From Arcuatula senhousia (Eukaryota > Mollusca > Bivalvia > Mytilida > Mytilidae): a DNA stretch of 64,000 nucleotides. Shown in pieces: positions 18,571 through 55,401 of this stretch. The notes under the pieces are model-generated. The model was not told the origin of the DNA, did not search any database, and was given only the letters and a program-made list of their open reading frames with translations. The stretch lies in assembly GCA_963971305.1 (NCBI GenBank), contig OZ020307.1, positions 15,513,501-15,577,500 of the forward strand, in the 5' to 3' direction. The translations under genes and the position numbers were made by a program. Each line of letters opens with the position of its first letter. Within the stretch, counting starts at the first letter, position 1.

Positions 18571-19430
18571 TTTTAGCTCACTTCACGAAAGTGAGGGGGG
18601 GCTTATGCAATACCCCCGGCGTCTGTGTCAGTGTCTGCATCCGCACCCACTTACAGAAGAATGGTTAAGATCCATATGCGCTTACTGACAAGTCCACATC
18701 AATGATATTGCTATGGTAGGTGCACCTAGTGATGCTAAGCATAATGCATGCTTCAGATGCTGGCTGTGACCTATATTTTCTGCATGGATGACCACTTACA
18801 GAAGAATGGTTAAGATCCATACAAGCTAACTGACAAGTGCCACATCAATGATATTGGTATAGTGATGCTAGGCACAATGCACGCTTCAGATGCTGGCTGT
18901 GACCTTTATTTTCCACATGGATGACCACTTACAGAAGAATAGTTTGAGCCCATTCCCGCTTACTGACAAGTGCCACATCAATGATATTGCTATGGTATGT
19001 GCACCTACTGATGCTAAGCACAATGCAAGCTTCTGATGCTGGCTGTGACCTATATTTTCCGCATGGATGACCACTTACAGAAGAATGGTTAAAGTCCATT
19101 CCCGCTTACTGACAAGTGCCACATCAATGATATTGGTATGGTTGGTGCACAAAGTGGTGCTAAGTACAATGCTGGCTGTGACTTATATTATCCACATGGA
19201 TGACCACTTACAGAAGAATGGTTAAAGTTTATACCCCCTTACTGACAAATACCACATCATCTAAAGTGGTATGGTAAGGTGAACCTTGAGATGGTTAGCA
19301 AGATGCATGCTTCAGATGCTGGCTGTGACCTCTTTTGGCATAGATAGAGCACTTAAAATTTTGAAAAGTTAAGTCAATTCCCACTTGTGAAAATAATGTG
19401 CAATGAGGTGAGCTACGTAATTGATAGATT
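18571..19430 (+). mobile_element. Family G tandem-repeat element (about five monomers)
   Basis: It starts with a hairpin tagctcactt-cacga-aagtgag and ends gaggtgagctac, so AGCTCAC-type ends are inverted. In between, ccacttacagaagaatgg recurs near 18646, 18791, 18925, 19070 and 19204, giving units of roughly 135-145 bp that also hold gacaagtgccacatcaatga and gcttcagatgctggctgtga. No coding capacity. Confidence 0.7.
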
Positions 19431-19869
19431 ACCTATGTTTTTTATTTATCATGACAGTACTAAACAAGGGAAGTTCTCTCAAAGACTAGTTCCCGTCCTG
19501 GGGATGTATAAAGGACCAGGGCTGATAAGGCCTGTTTTTTGCCTCAAAATATGACTGAAAATTAAAAGTTCTAGTATTCTACATTCACTGTGTTATTCAT
19601 TTAGGCAAGGGTTAGTGACATAATAAACAATGAAAATTATTTCAATCCATTTAATCTATATATAGAAAATGGCATTAAAAGATAGCGGTTTTTACATTAT
19701 TTTCAAGCTTATTTTGTTTTTAATAGTAGTGTACAGCCATGTAACAAATAGATACTTTGAGAAAATATTTTTCAGGACCAACTTAATTTGTTACCAAAAG
19801 GATTTTGTGGTACATGGGTGTTGTGGTCACTTCCCAGAGAGAAAATTATTAAAAATATTCTAAATAAAA
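19431..19869. other. Non-genic spacer
   Basis: No gene, RNA or clear repeat is recognised. Confidence 0.5.
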
Positions 19870-21320
19870 AGCTTCGCCGAGCGCAGCATGATACTACCGC
19901 AACATGTTGAACCCTGTACGTTTTAGGCCTAATATGGATAGTCTATTGTTCTGGACACATGCAGCCCATGGTGGACTGACAAAGGTTTTTGACACATGCT
20001 TCTCTGATGGACTTTCGACCCAGGGGGTAAAAATATAAATTTTGAATGTTGTATTCTACTCTTTAAAAGATTAATGTTTGGGGAAAAAATTAAAAATTGA
20101 ACCAGAATTTTTTTTAAATTATGATTACAGCCCCAAAAATTTATTCTTAAATTTAGAATCGCTACCTGACAAGAATAAATTTGCAAAAAAAGTTTCAAAA
20201 TCGGACCACAAATAAAAAAGCCCCATTTGGCCCCTTATTACGTAATAGGGGGAAAAAGGGGGGTCACAAAAATTAATTCTTAATTTTGTATTCGCTATTT
20301 AACAAGAACAAACATGCAAAAAAAAATTTCAAAATCGGACCAGAAATAAAAAAGTTACAATTTTGGCCCCTTTTGGTCCCTAATAACATAACAGTAAAAA
20401 AAGGGGACACAAAAATATATCTGCTACTTGACAAGAATAAACTTGCAAAAAAAATTATCAAAATTGGACAAGAAATAAAAAAGTTTCAAGTTTCGATTTT
20501 GGCCCCTTTTGGCCCCTTATTACGTAACAGGTGAAAAAGGGGTGGGGGTCGCATAAATAAATTCTCAAATTTGGATTCGCTACTTTACAAAAATAAACTT
20601 GCAAAAAAAATTTCAAAATCGGACCACAAATAAAAAAGTTTCGATTTTGGCCCCTAATTACGTAATAAGGGGATAAAAGGGGGGGTCGCAAAAATTTATT
20701 CTTAATTTTGTATCCGCTATTTGACAAGAACAAACATGCAAAAAAAATTTTCAAAATCGGACCACAAATAAAAGTTTTTATTTTGGCCCCTTTCGGCCCC
20801 TAATTACACAACGGAGAAAAAGGGGGCGCAAAAATTTATCAGGTCAATTCTTTTATTGTAAGAAACATTCTTGACAAACTTCACAGCAATAGACCAACTA
20901 GGACCAAAGTTATGGTGGAAACAAGTAAAATATTTGAATTTTTTGCCCCTTTTGGGCCCCTAATTTCGAAACAAAAGAAGGGGGGACCCCCAAAATCAAT
21001 CCCATTCATCCTTGTATGGTAAGGAACATCACTGTCAAATTTCATAGCAATTGGATAACTAGAACTAAAGTTATTGTGGAAACAAACAAAAAAGTAGTCT
21101 TTTTGGCCCCTAATTTCTAAACAAAAAATGGGGGGGACCCCCAAAATCAATCCCATTCATCCTTTTATGGTAAGGAACATAATTGTTAAGTTTCATAGCA
21201 ATCAGATAACTGGAACTAAAGTTATTGTGGAAACACTAAAAAGTAAACAGACACCGACAACGACGACGACGACAGCATCATACCATAATACGTCCGCAAA
21301 TTTTTTGCGGTCGTATAAAA
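19870..21320 (+). mobile_element. Family D tandem-repeat element, copy 1
   Basis: The 5' end carries cgccgagcgcagcatgatac and ccgcaac. Then come about five degenerate 130-150-bp monomers (aaaatcggaccaca near 20197, 20331, 20460, 20614, 20752), followed by two units with gggggacccccaaaatcaat. Next are a fragment aaatttcatagcaattgga, a (GAC)n run at 21257-21277, and the 3' hairpin CCGCAAAtttTTTGCGG-tcgtataaaa. The repeats are non-coding; long open frames through them are artefacts. Confidence 0.75.
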
Positions 21321-21639
21321 ACAGCCAATTTACTCAATTATATGAAATTTGTTTAATTTTGACGTCACTATGATGTCACAGTATGGTCAAAAATATTAAA
21401 TTGTCTATGAAGCATTAAAGTACTAACATTAAACTAAGTCTTGTCGCAATTTTTCTTTGCATTCCAACAAAAATAATTTTTGGGCCAAAAATGGCCCTTA
21501 TCAACCTTAGTCCTTTGCATGATAACAGATTGTTAATTATTTTCAAGGGGTGTTTAAAGTATTGCAATATATTATTTGTACTAACTTTCTATGCCTATGT
21601 CCTGAAATAATTTGACGAGTACAAAACAAGGAATGTGTG

Positions 21640-22025
21640 AGCTACTGCTTACTCAGTATACCCCCGCTACCCCTGCAATGAACTATGTCAGTAAACAGGA
21701 AGTAGATATCCAACAGACCTAAATTCAGTACTTGCGAAAAAGGACCTCATACTGAACTCATATATCAAATTTCAAGTCGCTGTGATATGTAGTTGCTGAA
21801 AAAATTTTCACAATTGACTAGTAGTGTTGAAAATTGACTAAGTTGGTAAACAGTAAGTATATAACCCACATACATTATTTCTGTACTCGGGATAAAGAAC
21901 TTCACACTGAACTCATATACCAAATTTCAAGTCACAGTAATATGTAGTTGCTGAGAAAACTTTGGAAAGTTATGTTGCGGACAGACAGAGGTAAACCAGT
22001 ATACCCCGTTTTTCAAATCGGTACA
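21640..22025 (+). mobile_element. Family F short tandem-repeat element
   Basis: Two copies of a unit with actgaactcatat, caaatttcaagtc and atgtagttgctga (near 21752 and 21907). It begins gagctactgcttactcagta with tacccccgct and ends with a gcggacagacagaggtaaac tail before cagtataccccg, so the ends share a cagtatacccc motif. Confidence 0.6.
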
Positions 22026-23160
22026 GTATAGCAACACCTTACTCTGTTACAAGTCTCTTATTGACTATAAGTTGAAGGGGAACACTTCGTCTGGTGCACC
22101 TCACTAACCTATTTTCATGGAACTTGGTGTATAAAGAAAGTAATCCATAATGTAGTTGTTCACTGGGGTGGTAAATCTTGAGCTTGATAGGTCATGGCAC
22201 ATGGTCTTTACTAGTTGAGGGGCATTTCCTTAGGGTCAGAACTATAAACACCCTGTTTAAACTAGTTCCATGAAGTTTTATCTTGAAAAGTGTGAAAGTG
22301 TAATAAAACTTGTCAAGGCCTAAGTTATGCTTCTGAAGACAATTTCAGTCTATAATTTCTAATGTTTTGTTTTTGTTTTTTTTAAAATTTTGTTTCCTTG
22401 ACATTATGACTCCAAAATTGTTGAGCTTCTTTCTAATTGCATAAGCTTTAATGTGTGCTAGTTTTCAGAAATTCTACCAATATTTATTTTATAATTCATG
22501 TTTCTGAAACAAATTTCAATCTAAAATTCTAAAGCTTTCATGAATTTCTACCAAGGTGTCCAAAAGTTAAAACTCTGGAAGACAAATTTGAATGGAAAGC
22601 TTAACTCTATTCTAACTTCCTGACAAAAGGGTCCAAAGTTTAATTTTGTAAAAATGCTGACCACAAAAACATAATCTGAAAATAAATACCTCACGAAAGT
22701 ATTGTCTGTTTAGTACATGGTTGTCCAGAGGTTCCTGGTTAGAAATCTAGTCAAGTGCTTACAACAATGGATAACCGAGACCTAAATAAGGGTCAATAAT
22801 TGCCCGACTGCTCCTGCCAACATTTTTCAATGCATTGTTTTTATCCATTTTTTCCATTTGCCCTGTATAATGCACATTTATCTTAACATGCAAGTATTGT
22901 TTCATGTCATAAGACTCAATACTGTACAATGTATTATCCAACAAGAGGATGTCTTAAGGTCCCTCACATGGAAAAACTTGACCTTGATCTTTGACCTATT
23001 GACCCAAAAATCAAAATGCTTCTTCCTTAGATATATCTCGTATACCTTTTGCATGTGTAAGTTTCATAAAACACGATTAAAGGTTAATGATGAGGAAATC
23101 TATTTCACAAAATTTTCAAGCGCTTCTGCTATCAAATGGAGAAACAGTTGCCAAAAATCA
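22026..23160. other. Non-genic spacer
   Basis: No exon is recognised. A ggtgcacctcactaacct-type segment near 22090 looks like further dispersed repeat. Nothing else is supportable. Confidence 0.45.
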
Positions 23161-23163
23161 TAA

Positions 23164-25822
23164 TTTATTTTTTCTTTTAAATGCACAGTCCACATTTTAG
23201 TGTTTAATACTATTTACAAGTAAACAAAAATATATAACATAGTAACAGTGTTTGAGATCACTCTCCCTCTCTCTCCCATGTTAAATATCACATACCACAA
23301 TTGTATACACCCAAATAATACAGAGTAAATACTATTGGCACAACACAAAGTATAAGGTACGTCACAAAATAAATAGTTAGTAGAAAAAAGATAAAACTTG
23401 AATGCTTATGGAATAAAAATTCTGGAGAGAGAGAGTCTCAGTTGCAGCATACATTCTTGTTCATAAATTGATAAGTTGAAGGAGTGTAACCTTACAAATT
23501 TCCAGCATGTGAAAAAAGCAAGACCAGAGACTAAATGTTAACATATTTTGCAGTTTTCTGGAGCAGATAAATAAGTTAAATGAAATGATATAAAATGAAT
23601 GTTTTCAAATCTGATGAATAAAGAAGAAATCATAAGGCACAAAGACCTATATACCCTGAAAAGACACCGGGAGTTCAATAGTCTTTAATGAAAATTACAA
23701 CCCTATGCTTATACCTATAAAAAAAAATCAAAATGCTTCTAAAATTGACACCTTTGAAAAGTTCTCTCTATGTCATCATTTACTTTCTAAATTTCAAATT
23801 TAACAGACCAAATATAACACTAACTAAGATATTGCAACATTGGTTTTTTCATGGAAGACATATGTTGTCTGCCTTGTATTTCAACTATCCATTCAACAGA
23901 ATGTAGACGTAACAGGAATATAGAATTAGAATAAACCTACATGCCAAATATAAAAGATCTAACATGTCAAGAAAACTGACAGCCACGACAACAGATTGTG
24001 CTAAAGTGACCCCTATTCTCAACTTTACGGGGTGACCCCTATTCTTGACTTTGCAACAGTTAATAGGTGACATTAAATCATGCATACATGTACATGTACT
24101 TGGACTTAGTCTTTCTAGTCCTGACAAACTTCGTTTGACTAAAATTCTAAAATTGAATATGTAAAAGTTTTTTTGTATCCTTTCTATTAAAATTGTACAT
24201 GAAGACATACAGAAATGTTTTCTGGCTGAATTACTGGCCATTAACGAAGAATCCAATTTTACAATTTGACATGAACAGCATTTCCCTTATTGGTTTTGCA
24301 TGGTTTTTCATTTGAAAAGCAAGTATATCAGCTTCAATTTCTTGTTAGGTTAAGATTTAAGAAAATTCAATTTCAAGTAAATGGAGCAATAAAATCTTTA
24401 AATACTTTACATTTACCACCATCTGATTCTTTGTTTTAAAAAGGAAATATATTTTATCACAGGTTCTGTTGTACGTCTATAAAGATATTTAACCAAAAAC
24501 TACTTTAATTAATAACAAAGAAAAAAATCAATTATTTACCGAATAGATTCAGAAATTGTTGTTTTACAACCAAAGGAGTATGTAATACATGAAATGTTGA
24601 ATAGAAATAAACAGAAGTTGCAAAAATAAAAAAAATACAAGAGGCTCCCAGGAGCCTGAATCGCTCACCTGGTCTTGATGTCAACCCTATGAAGAATTTT
24701 GTAGAGCTAAATGAGCTGAATGTTTAAGCAAGCAAAAGCTTTTCTCTATCTGCAATAGTTTTCATTCTATAGGCCAAAAACATGCCAAAACGCTATTTTT
24801 CGCCTTTAAAGGGCTTAAACCCCTATAAAGGGTCATCTGACAACTTCGACCCCATAGAGACTTTTGTAGAGCTAAATGGGCTGAACATTTTAGCAAGCAA
24901 CAGCTTTTCTCTATCTGCAATAGTTTTCATTCTACAGGCCAAAAACACAATTTTTCGCCTTTAAGGGGCTGTAACCCCTATAAGGGGTCATCTGACAACT
25001 TCGACCCTATGGAGACTTTTGTAGAGCTAAATGAGCTGAACATTTATGCAAGCAACAGCTTATCTCTATCTACAATTGTTTTCATTCTATAGGCCAAAAA
25101 CATGCAAAAACGCTATTTTTCACCTTTAAGGGGCCGTAACCCCTATAAGGGGTCATCTGACAACTTCAACTCAATGGAGACTTTGGTAGAGCTTTTGATG
25201 CTGAAGCGGTAGGGTGGCATCAGATTTCATCTATCTCTTATACTTTTTGATTTACAAGCCAAAAACAGTAGTCTGACCCCCCTGGTCTATTTTTAGTAAC
25301 GGCAGCCATGTTGTTTGGACGGCGGTCACCATTTGTGCAATATTGGTAGAGGACATCCCATAGATGAAGTGTGCAAAGTTTCAAAGCAATCCCTTCAGTC
25401 GTTTCGGAGAAGAAGATTATCAAAGAAAAGTTAACGACGACGACGACGGACGCCAAGTGATGGCAATAGCTCACATGGACCTTCGGTCCAGGTGAGCTAA
25501 TAATATAAAACACCAAAGAATAGAAAAGTTGAAAAAGATATTGACTAACACTGTACTATGCCAAATCCCCATCAATGGAAATTTTTTGTTCTAGTTTAAG
25601 ATCACACCAATACAATTAAATAAATTACTTCTTGCACTCAGCATATATATAATACCATACACACAGATCACATCATGTAATTCTGACCTGAATGAACCTT
25701 CAGTGATATCTACAATGAATGCATAAATTGAAATAAGAAAAAAAAAACATCACAAACCATCATAAAATGTGGTCCTCATAAAAATTAACAAAGTATACAG
25801 ATAATAAAAATCTAATCTAGTA
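23164..25822 (-). other. Probable KAT6 3' UTR / flank
   Basis: Downstream of the KAT6 stop (25823) no exon is seen. A minus-strand AATAAA is present at 23164-23169, and a CT/GA-rich stretch lies at 23260-23275 and 23425-23432. Family B copy 1 (24637-25499) lies inside. The extent of the transcript cannot be read from sequence. Confidence 0.35.
24637..25499 (+). mobile_element. Family B tandem-repeat element, copy 1
   Basis: It starts with the perfect hairpin AGGCTCC-ca-GGAGCCT followed by gaatcgctcacctgg. About three 160-bp monomers follow (gtagagctaaatgagctgaa ... tgcaatagttttcattct ... cccctataaggggtcatctg). A conserved tail has cttatactttttgattt, ggcagccatgttg, gaagaagatt and aagttaacgacgacgacg. 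It ends with hairpin TGGACC-ttc-GGTCCA and ggtgagcta. It has no protein-coding capacity and is oriented opposite to KAT6. Confidence 0.82.
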
Positions 25823-50166
<24,344 letters not shown>

Positions 50167-50913
50167 TCTGTATTAATCCTCTTAAGTAAAATCTTTACCA
50201 GGGGTTTACATCTTTCCTCATATTTCAACAACCTTAAAATACAAAATTGGAACTATTTGTTTGACCTTAAATCAAAATCATATACATACATTGTAAAATA
50301 ATTTGGCATTTTGGCTAGCTGAACTTTCTGCTAACTAGAATGACCATTGGACCAGAATGCCTTAAGCTTCTAGTTCTACATTACAGGGCTGCCAAGTTTA
50401 AATGAGCTGAATGCTTGAGATTTGACGAAAAATTGAAAGATCAAAGGAAAAAATTAAAAGATCAAAGAAATTTGCCGCTAAATTGCTGACTAGATGTGTG
50501 AGTCTCACATGAGTTGCGTGACACTTGACAGGTCTGATGTTAAAAAGTCTGTTTTTGTATATTTCCCCCACTCCAAAAGACATGTGTTTACACATCACTT
50601 ATACAAGAAAATGTATTAACATTACAAAATTAGATTATTTCAATAAGTTCAAATACATGTATACAGATGTCATTCCCACATGTTTACTGTTAACTGTTGG
50701 AGTTAGCATGATAATTATGGCATTTTTCTGAGGTTTTAGTTTTTTAAACCCCCAAGAATGAAGATAAAGCCAAATCTAAGCATAATGCTTTGGACAAATA
50801 GTCACCGACTGTTTTGAATGTTTTTTCTAAATTTATAATTTTAACTAAATAATAAAAGCATAGATGTAATAGCTTGAGATATGGATCGACAAGAAGGGAG
50901 TCTACATATAAAT
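50167..50913. other. KAT6 5' UTR intron / upstream sequence
   Basis: An acceptor-like TAATACAG directly precedes the KAT6 start on the minus strand, so this is probably intron of the 5' UTR. No exon or repeat is recognised. Confidence 0.4.
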
Positions 50914-51455
50914 TAGGGGTGTAATGATACCAATACCACTTCCCCACGATCCGATACAGATCACGATACCTGGCTCACGATCCGATCCGTATCACGATAC
51001 CTTTTACTTTCATAACGCAGTCTTCGAAATTGGCCATAGGCCACAAGCCATGGCTAGTGAAAATGCTTGAGGGCCTGTAGAAATAGCAACAACAAGCCAA
51101 TGCTGTCTATACAAAATTTTTCAATAATAAGTTGTCAGGCCTGTGGACCAAAATTTATAGTGCGAAGACTGCTTACAAGATACCTGCTTGTCATGTCATT
51201 GTAAATCGATGGAAATGATTAAGAAGTATAATTTTCATGTGTTAAATAGACTGTAAACCGAAGTCTTTTCAAGCAAAAGATTTTATTTCAGTCTCACAGA
51301 AAGTATTTTGTGCCATTGTTGACACCGGAAGCACGCTTTTTTATCTTCCTACCAAAGATGGATACGACATTGTTTGGATCGGATCGGAATCGCGAAGTCA
51401 AACATGGATCGTCGGATAAAATATTGTGATGCACCGGTGCATCGTTACACCCCTA
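50914..51455. mobile_element. Non-autonomous hAT-type element with 8-bp TSD
   Basis: The terminal inverted repeats are TAGGGGTGTAATGATAC and its inverse GCATCGTTACACCCCTA. They are flanked by perfect 8-bp direct repeats atataaat (50906-50913 and 51456-51463). TIR sequence and 8-bp TSD are typical of the hAT superfamily. There is no transposase ORF; internal cgatccgatac/cggatcggatc motifs are repeated near both ends. Confidence 0.9.
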
Positions 51456-51939
51456 ATATAAATACAAAATATTTCTGTTTAAAATTGACTTTTATTTGTC
51501 AACTAATTTTGTTGAGAAAATCAGAATAGCGGGAAAGACTTATTTATTCAACAGGAATTTGAAATTTTAAAAATAAAACTGGAAATTCAGGATTATTAGT
51601 TTTAGTTTTAACGCCAAAGCAAAATTGTATTTATTTTTTAGCAATTGCGGGATGAAACCCCCTACTCTCCTGTAAGTTGTAACATGACTAATGAAAATGA
51701 CTGAACAAAAAATAATGAATAGAATATATAAATACAAAGAGAGAGAAAAATAACTTTAAATTGAATTAAAAAAATGAAATGAAATCATTAACATGATGAA
51801 ACAACAATTGTTTTATTTAATCACAACAGTGGGCATGTAAACATGATGTCAAGTCATTTATACATTTAATCAGATAGGGACTAAGTATAAACATGGCTAA
51901 GTATGGCGTAGAAAAGGATTTATCATGTTTTAGCCGTTA

Positions 51940-52430
51940 CAGTTATTTCTCGGGTAAACATTTTTCCGCGGCCATCTTTTTTGAAAAATTGTGGCGGTTT
52001 TCGCTATTTATATGCATTTTTAACGTTCAAATGATATACAATCAACAAAGTTCTCTTTAACTTATATCAAAGTAATTATTGACACATTAATAAAATTAGG
52101 AACAGGCATTCCTAGGACTACAACGCAGTTAATTCAAATGATAAACATCGTTAAAATCTTTTTCGGAAACAAAATGTCCTTCCTTTCAAACAGAATTTTG
52201 GGTCACAAATCATCATTCTGTTACCTTTAAAATATAACAATAATATCCTTTAGTCATCCATTAATTTAAATTACATGACCAAAATGACTGACTCCTTCTT
52301 ATAAAGAACAATAAGGCGTCAATCTTTCCCATATTTTGAATCGACATTTTTAATCGTCCTCCATTTGTAAATATGGCTTCCAACGGATCGGACGCAAAGG
52401 CCAAACGTAGGGAGAATTTGAACTAACCTT
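51940..52430 (-). promoter_or_regulatory. Candidate KAT6 promoter / first-exon region
   Basis: This block is locally richer in CpG than its surroundings. On the minus strand it has an AAAGATGGCCGCGG site of YY1 type (about 51966-51980) and potential donors (for example GTTAGT near 52427). It lies 1.8-2.3 kb upstream of the KAT6 start codon. A TSS cannot be fixed. Confidence 0.25.
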
Positions 52431-52700
52431 TCGTATTATTTATTGTTTGTAATAAATTATCGTCATTTTTTCAATCAATATGAATAAAAAATAAACTATA
52501 AAATAACCTGTATTATTTTTGAAATTAATTAAATAAGCTAACTCATAACTTTTATACGAAATAAAAAACAAACAAAAACACAAATGACCTATTTTCCATT
52601 GCGCCTTCAGTGATAGAAACAACCTGTATGCGTAAATTGATGCGTTTTGATTGGTTCGATGGTCTTCGATTAGTAGATTAGACAAGATGATTAGTATTTT

Positions 52701-52742
52701 CATAGACCTGTATATTAAATATATTTGATATACAGATCTATG
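52701..52742. repeat. Short inverted repeat
   Basis: CATAGACCTGTATAT is mirrored by ATATACAGATCTATG with a 12-14-nt AT spacer. No function is assigned. Confidence 0.6.
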
Positions 52743-53254
52743 GTATTTTGCTTGTCAAAATCGACCTGTCCGTAAATATTTTTTGAAAATTTCTTCATAC
52801 TTTGACAAGCAATAGCAAAATAAGGGTCATAAAGCATGCATGGGAATTAATCATCAAATATTCGAACCCGTTTTACTTGTAATTTTCACTGGCGGTTGGC
52901 GGCTACTCGTAACGGCAGTTACGAGTATCACAAGATGGCGGAGGATTTTTCTGATTAATTTGTATCGCTTCCAAAACAATGAATCTCGCTTCGAAAACAA
53001 AGTCTTTTTATGTCAGGTCGATGACAAATAAAAAAATACAGATATTCCATTTTAAATTTTTAAGTAAAATGCCTTCTACTTCGAGAATTTCTAATATTTA
53101 AAAACATAATTGATACTCGTAACTGCAAAATCGAAAACAGTGACGATACGCGTAACTGCTAAGGTATGATGTTGGTAACGGACAAATATTATATTAAAAT
53201 TAATGTTAGTACATTTAGAAAAAAAATATAAATTACTAGTATTTTATGTGTTTG

Positions 53255-53640
53255 TAATTTGTTTACGACCGCAAAAAAAAAATGCAGACGTATAATGATA
53301 TGATGCTGTCGTCGTCGTCGTCGTTTGCTTTGTCTGTTAACATTAGTGTCCCCACAATAACTTTAATTCTAGTTATCCGATTGCTATGATATTTGATTAT
53401 GATGTTCCTTACCATAAAAGGATATCATGGATGGATGGGATTTATTTTGGTGGTCCCCCTTTTTTCTTAAAGGAATAAGGGCCAAAAATGCAATTTGTTT
53501 GTTTGTTCCAATAGTAACTTTTGTTATGGTTAACCAAATGCTGTGGAATTTCACTTTTATGTTTTACATAAAAAAAGGTCTACCAAAGGCTGCATGGGCA
53601 AATTAAGTTGGCAGACCCCCACTGGCTGTATGTGTCAAGA
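53255..53640 (-). mobile_element. Family D element, truncated reverse copy
   Basis: Reversed 3' end: acgaccgcaaaaaaaaaatg, (GTC)n at 53309-53323, then ccacaataactttaattcta, matching the inverse of the family D tail at 21190-21320. The rest is degenerate. Confidence 0.6.
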
Positions 53641-54017
53641 GCAATTTACTCTCCATATTGGTCCGAAAATGTACCGTGTTCGATTTTTTTTTTAAAAGTC
53701 TACAGATCTTCCAACTGAAAATTAGCTATTGAACAATCTTGATCTTTCCTTAGCGGAATTTTACATTGCATTATAACCTGCATTATTAATAGCACCATTG
53801 ACCAGCTAGGATATGTAAGAAATAAAAATAAAAGCTTTCGCTTCCCTTATCACAAACTCAAATTAGGTTTAATTATGGGTATGTTCATGTAACAGGCTTA
53901 GCTGGGTGCAGGTGAGTTAAGTGTAGAGTGGCGTACATGTAGTTATACGATAACTTGAAATACAGTAAAAAGCTATTACTTTTCATATATATGTGTTTAA
54001 CAATGTGACACCTCTTT

Positions 54018-55197
54018 TAGCTCACATGTACCAAAGGTCCAGGTGAGCTATTGTCATCACTTGGCGTCCGTCGTCGGCGTCGTCGTCGTCGGCCGTTAAC
54101 AATTTTTCAAAAATTTCCTCTGAAACTACTGAACAGAATTCTCTGAAACTTGGTATGATTGATTCTTAGGATGTCCTGCATATACCGGTAACTTGTGTTT
54201 CGATTTTTGATCCGTCAAAAAACATGGCCGCCGTGGCTAAAAGTAGACCAGGGGGTCAGACTACTGTTTTTGGCTTGTAAATCAAAAAGTATAAGAGATA
54301 GAAAATATCGGATGCCACCTTCCCTCTTCAGCATCATAAGCTCTACTAAAGTCTTCATTGGGTCGAAGCTGTCAGATGACCCTTTATAGTGGTTATGGCC
54401 TCTTAAAGGTACAAAAAATAGCGTTGGAAAATATTGCAGATAACGAATAGCTGATGCATGATTGTTCAGCTCATTAAGCTCTACAAAAGTCTCCATCGGG
54501 TCGAAGTTGTCAGATGAACCCTTATAGCCTGGGTACTGGCTCTTTACAGGTCAAAAATAGCGTTTTGTCCCTATAGAATGAAATCTATTGCAGATAGAGA
54601 AAAGCTGTTGCTTGCTTAAACGATCAGCTCATTAAGCTCTACAAAAGTCTTCATTGGGTTGGCGAAGTTGTAAGATGACCCCTTATAGGGATTATGGCCC
54701 TTAACAGGTCAAACATAGTGTTTTTCCCTATATAATAAAAAACTATTGCAGATGGAGAAAAACTGTTGCTTGCTGAAATGTTCAGCTCAATGAGCTGTCT
54801 TGTTTCAAATTTGTCAGATGAACCCCTTATAGGGGTTATGGCCCCTTAAGGTCAAAGTTAGTGTTTTATCCCCATATAATGAAAATTATTGCAGATAGAG
54901 AAAAGTTGTTGTTTGCTTCAATGTTCAGCACAGTAAGCTCTATAAAAGTCTCCATTGGGTCGAACTTGTCAGATGACCCTTAATAAGGGTTATGGCTCCT
55001 TACAGGTCAAAATCAGCGTTCCTTTAACGTTGTGTCCTAAAGATTAGACACATAAAGAAAAGATGTTGCTTGCTTAAACATGCAGCTCTTTACAAAAGCT
55101 TCACAAAAGTCTCCATTGGGTCTCAGTTGTCAGATGACCCCTTCAAGAAAAGACCCTTATGGCTTAAAGGACAGGTTAGGGATTCAGGCTAGAGCCT
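54018..55197 (-). mobile_element. Family B tandem-repeat element, reverse copy (copy 4)
   Basis: It begins tagctcacatgtaccaaagg and tccaggtgagcta, then (GTC)n, acatggccgccgt, ctcaaaaagt-type block (54288), and about five monomers with agctctacaaaagtctccat. It ends with a degenerate terminal gattcaggctagagcc. Confidence 0.75.
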
Positions 55198-55305
55198 TAA
55201 TGTTATTTTTATATATTAACCAATCATAAAATAAGTGTATGTATTATTTCATCTAGTAATACATCTAAAGATGAATTAACATATAAGATAGTTTTATGGT
55301 ATTCA

Positions 55306-55401
55306 GGTAGACCTTCGAAAAACAATATTCCACTTGGAGATACGCTTTCGTTGCTTCCAGTTGCGTATCTCCAAGTGAAATATTGTTTTCGAAGGTCTAC
55401 C
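55306..55401. repeat. Long near-perfect hairpin (about 39-bp arms)
   Basis: The arms 55306-55345 and 55363-55401 are reverse complements apart from one mismatch and one extra A; the loop is 17 nt (55346-55362). The arms start GGTAGACCTTCGAAAA and end CACTTGGAGATACGC. It is not part of the family B monomer. Confidence 0.9.

Noticed and set aside
20273..21156. Several 60-100-codon ORFs
   Set aside because: They follow the family D tandem monomers and reflect repeat periodicity, not coding.
23885..24256. 123-codon minus-strand ORF
   Set aside because: No domain, no splice context, and it lies in the probable KAT6 3' region.
52373..52426. Short plus-strand ORF starting ATGGCTTCCAACGGA
   Set aside because: It has 17 codons with no continuation exon; more likely part of a promoter or non-coding first exon on the other strand.
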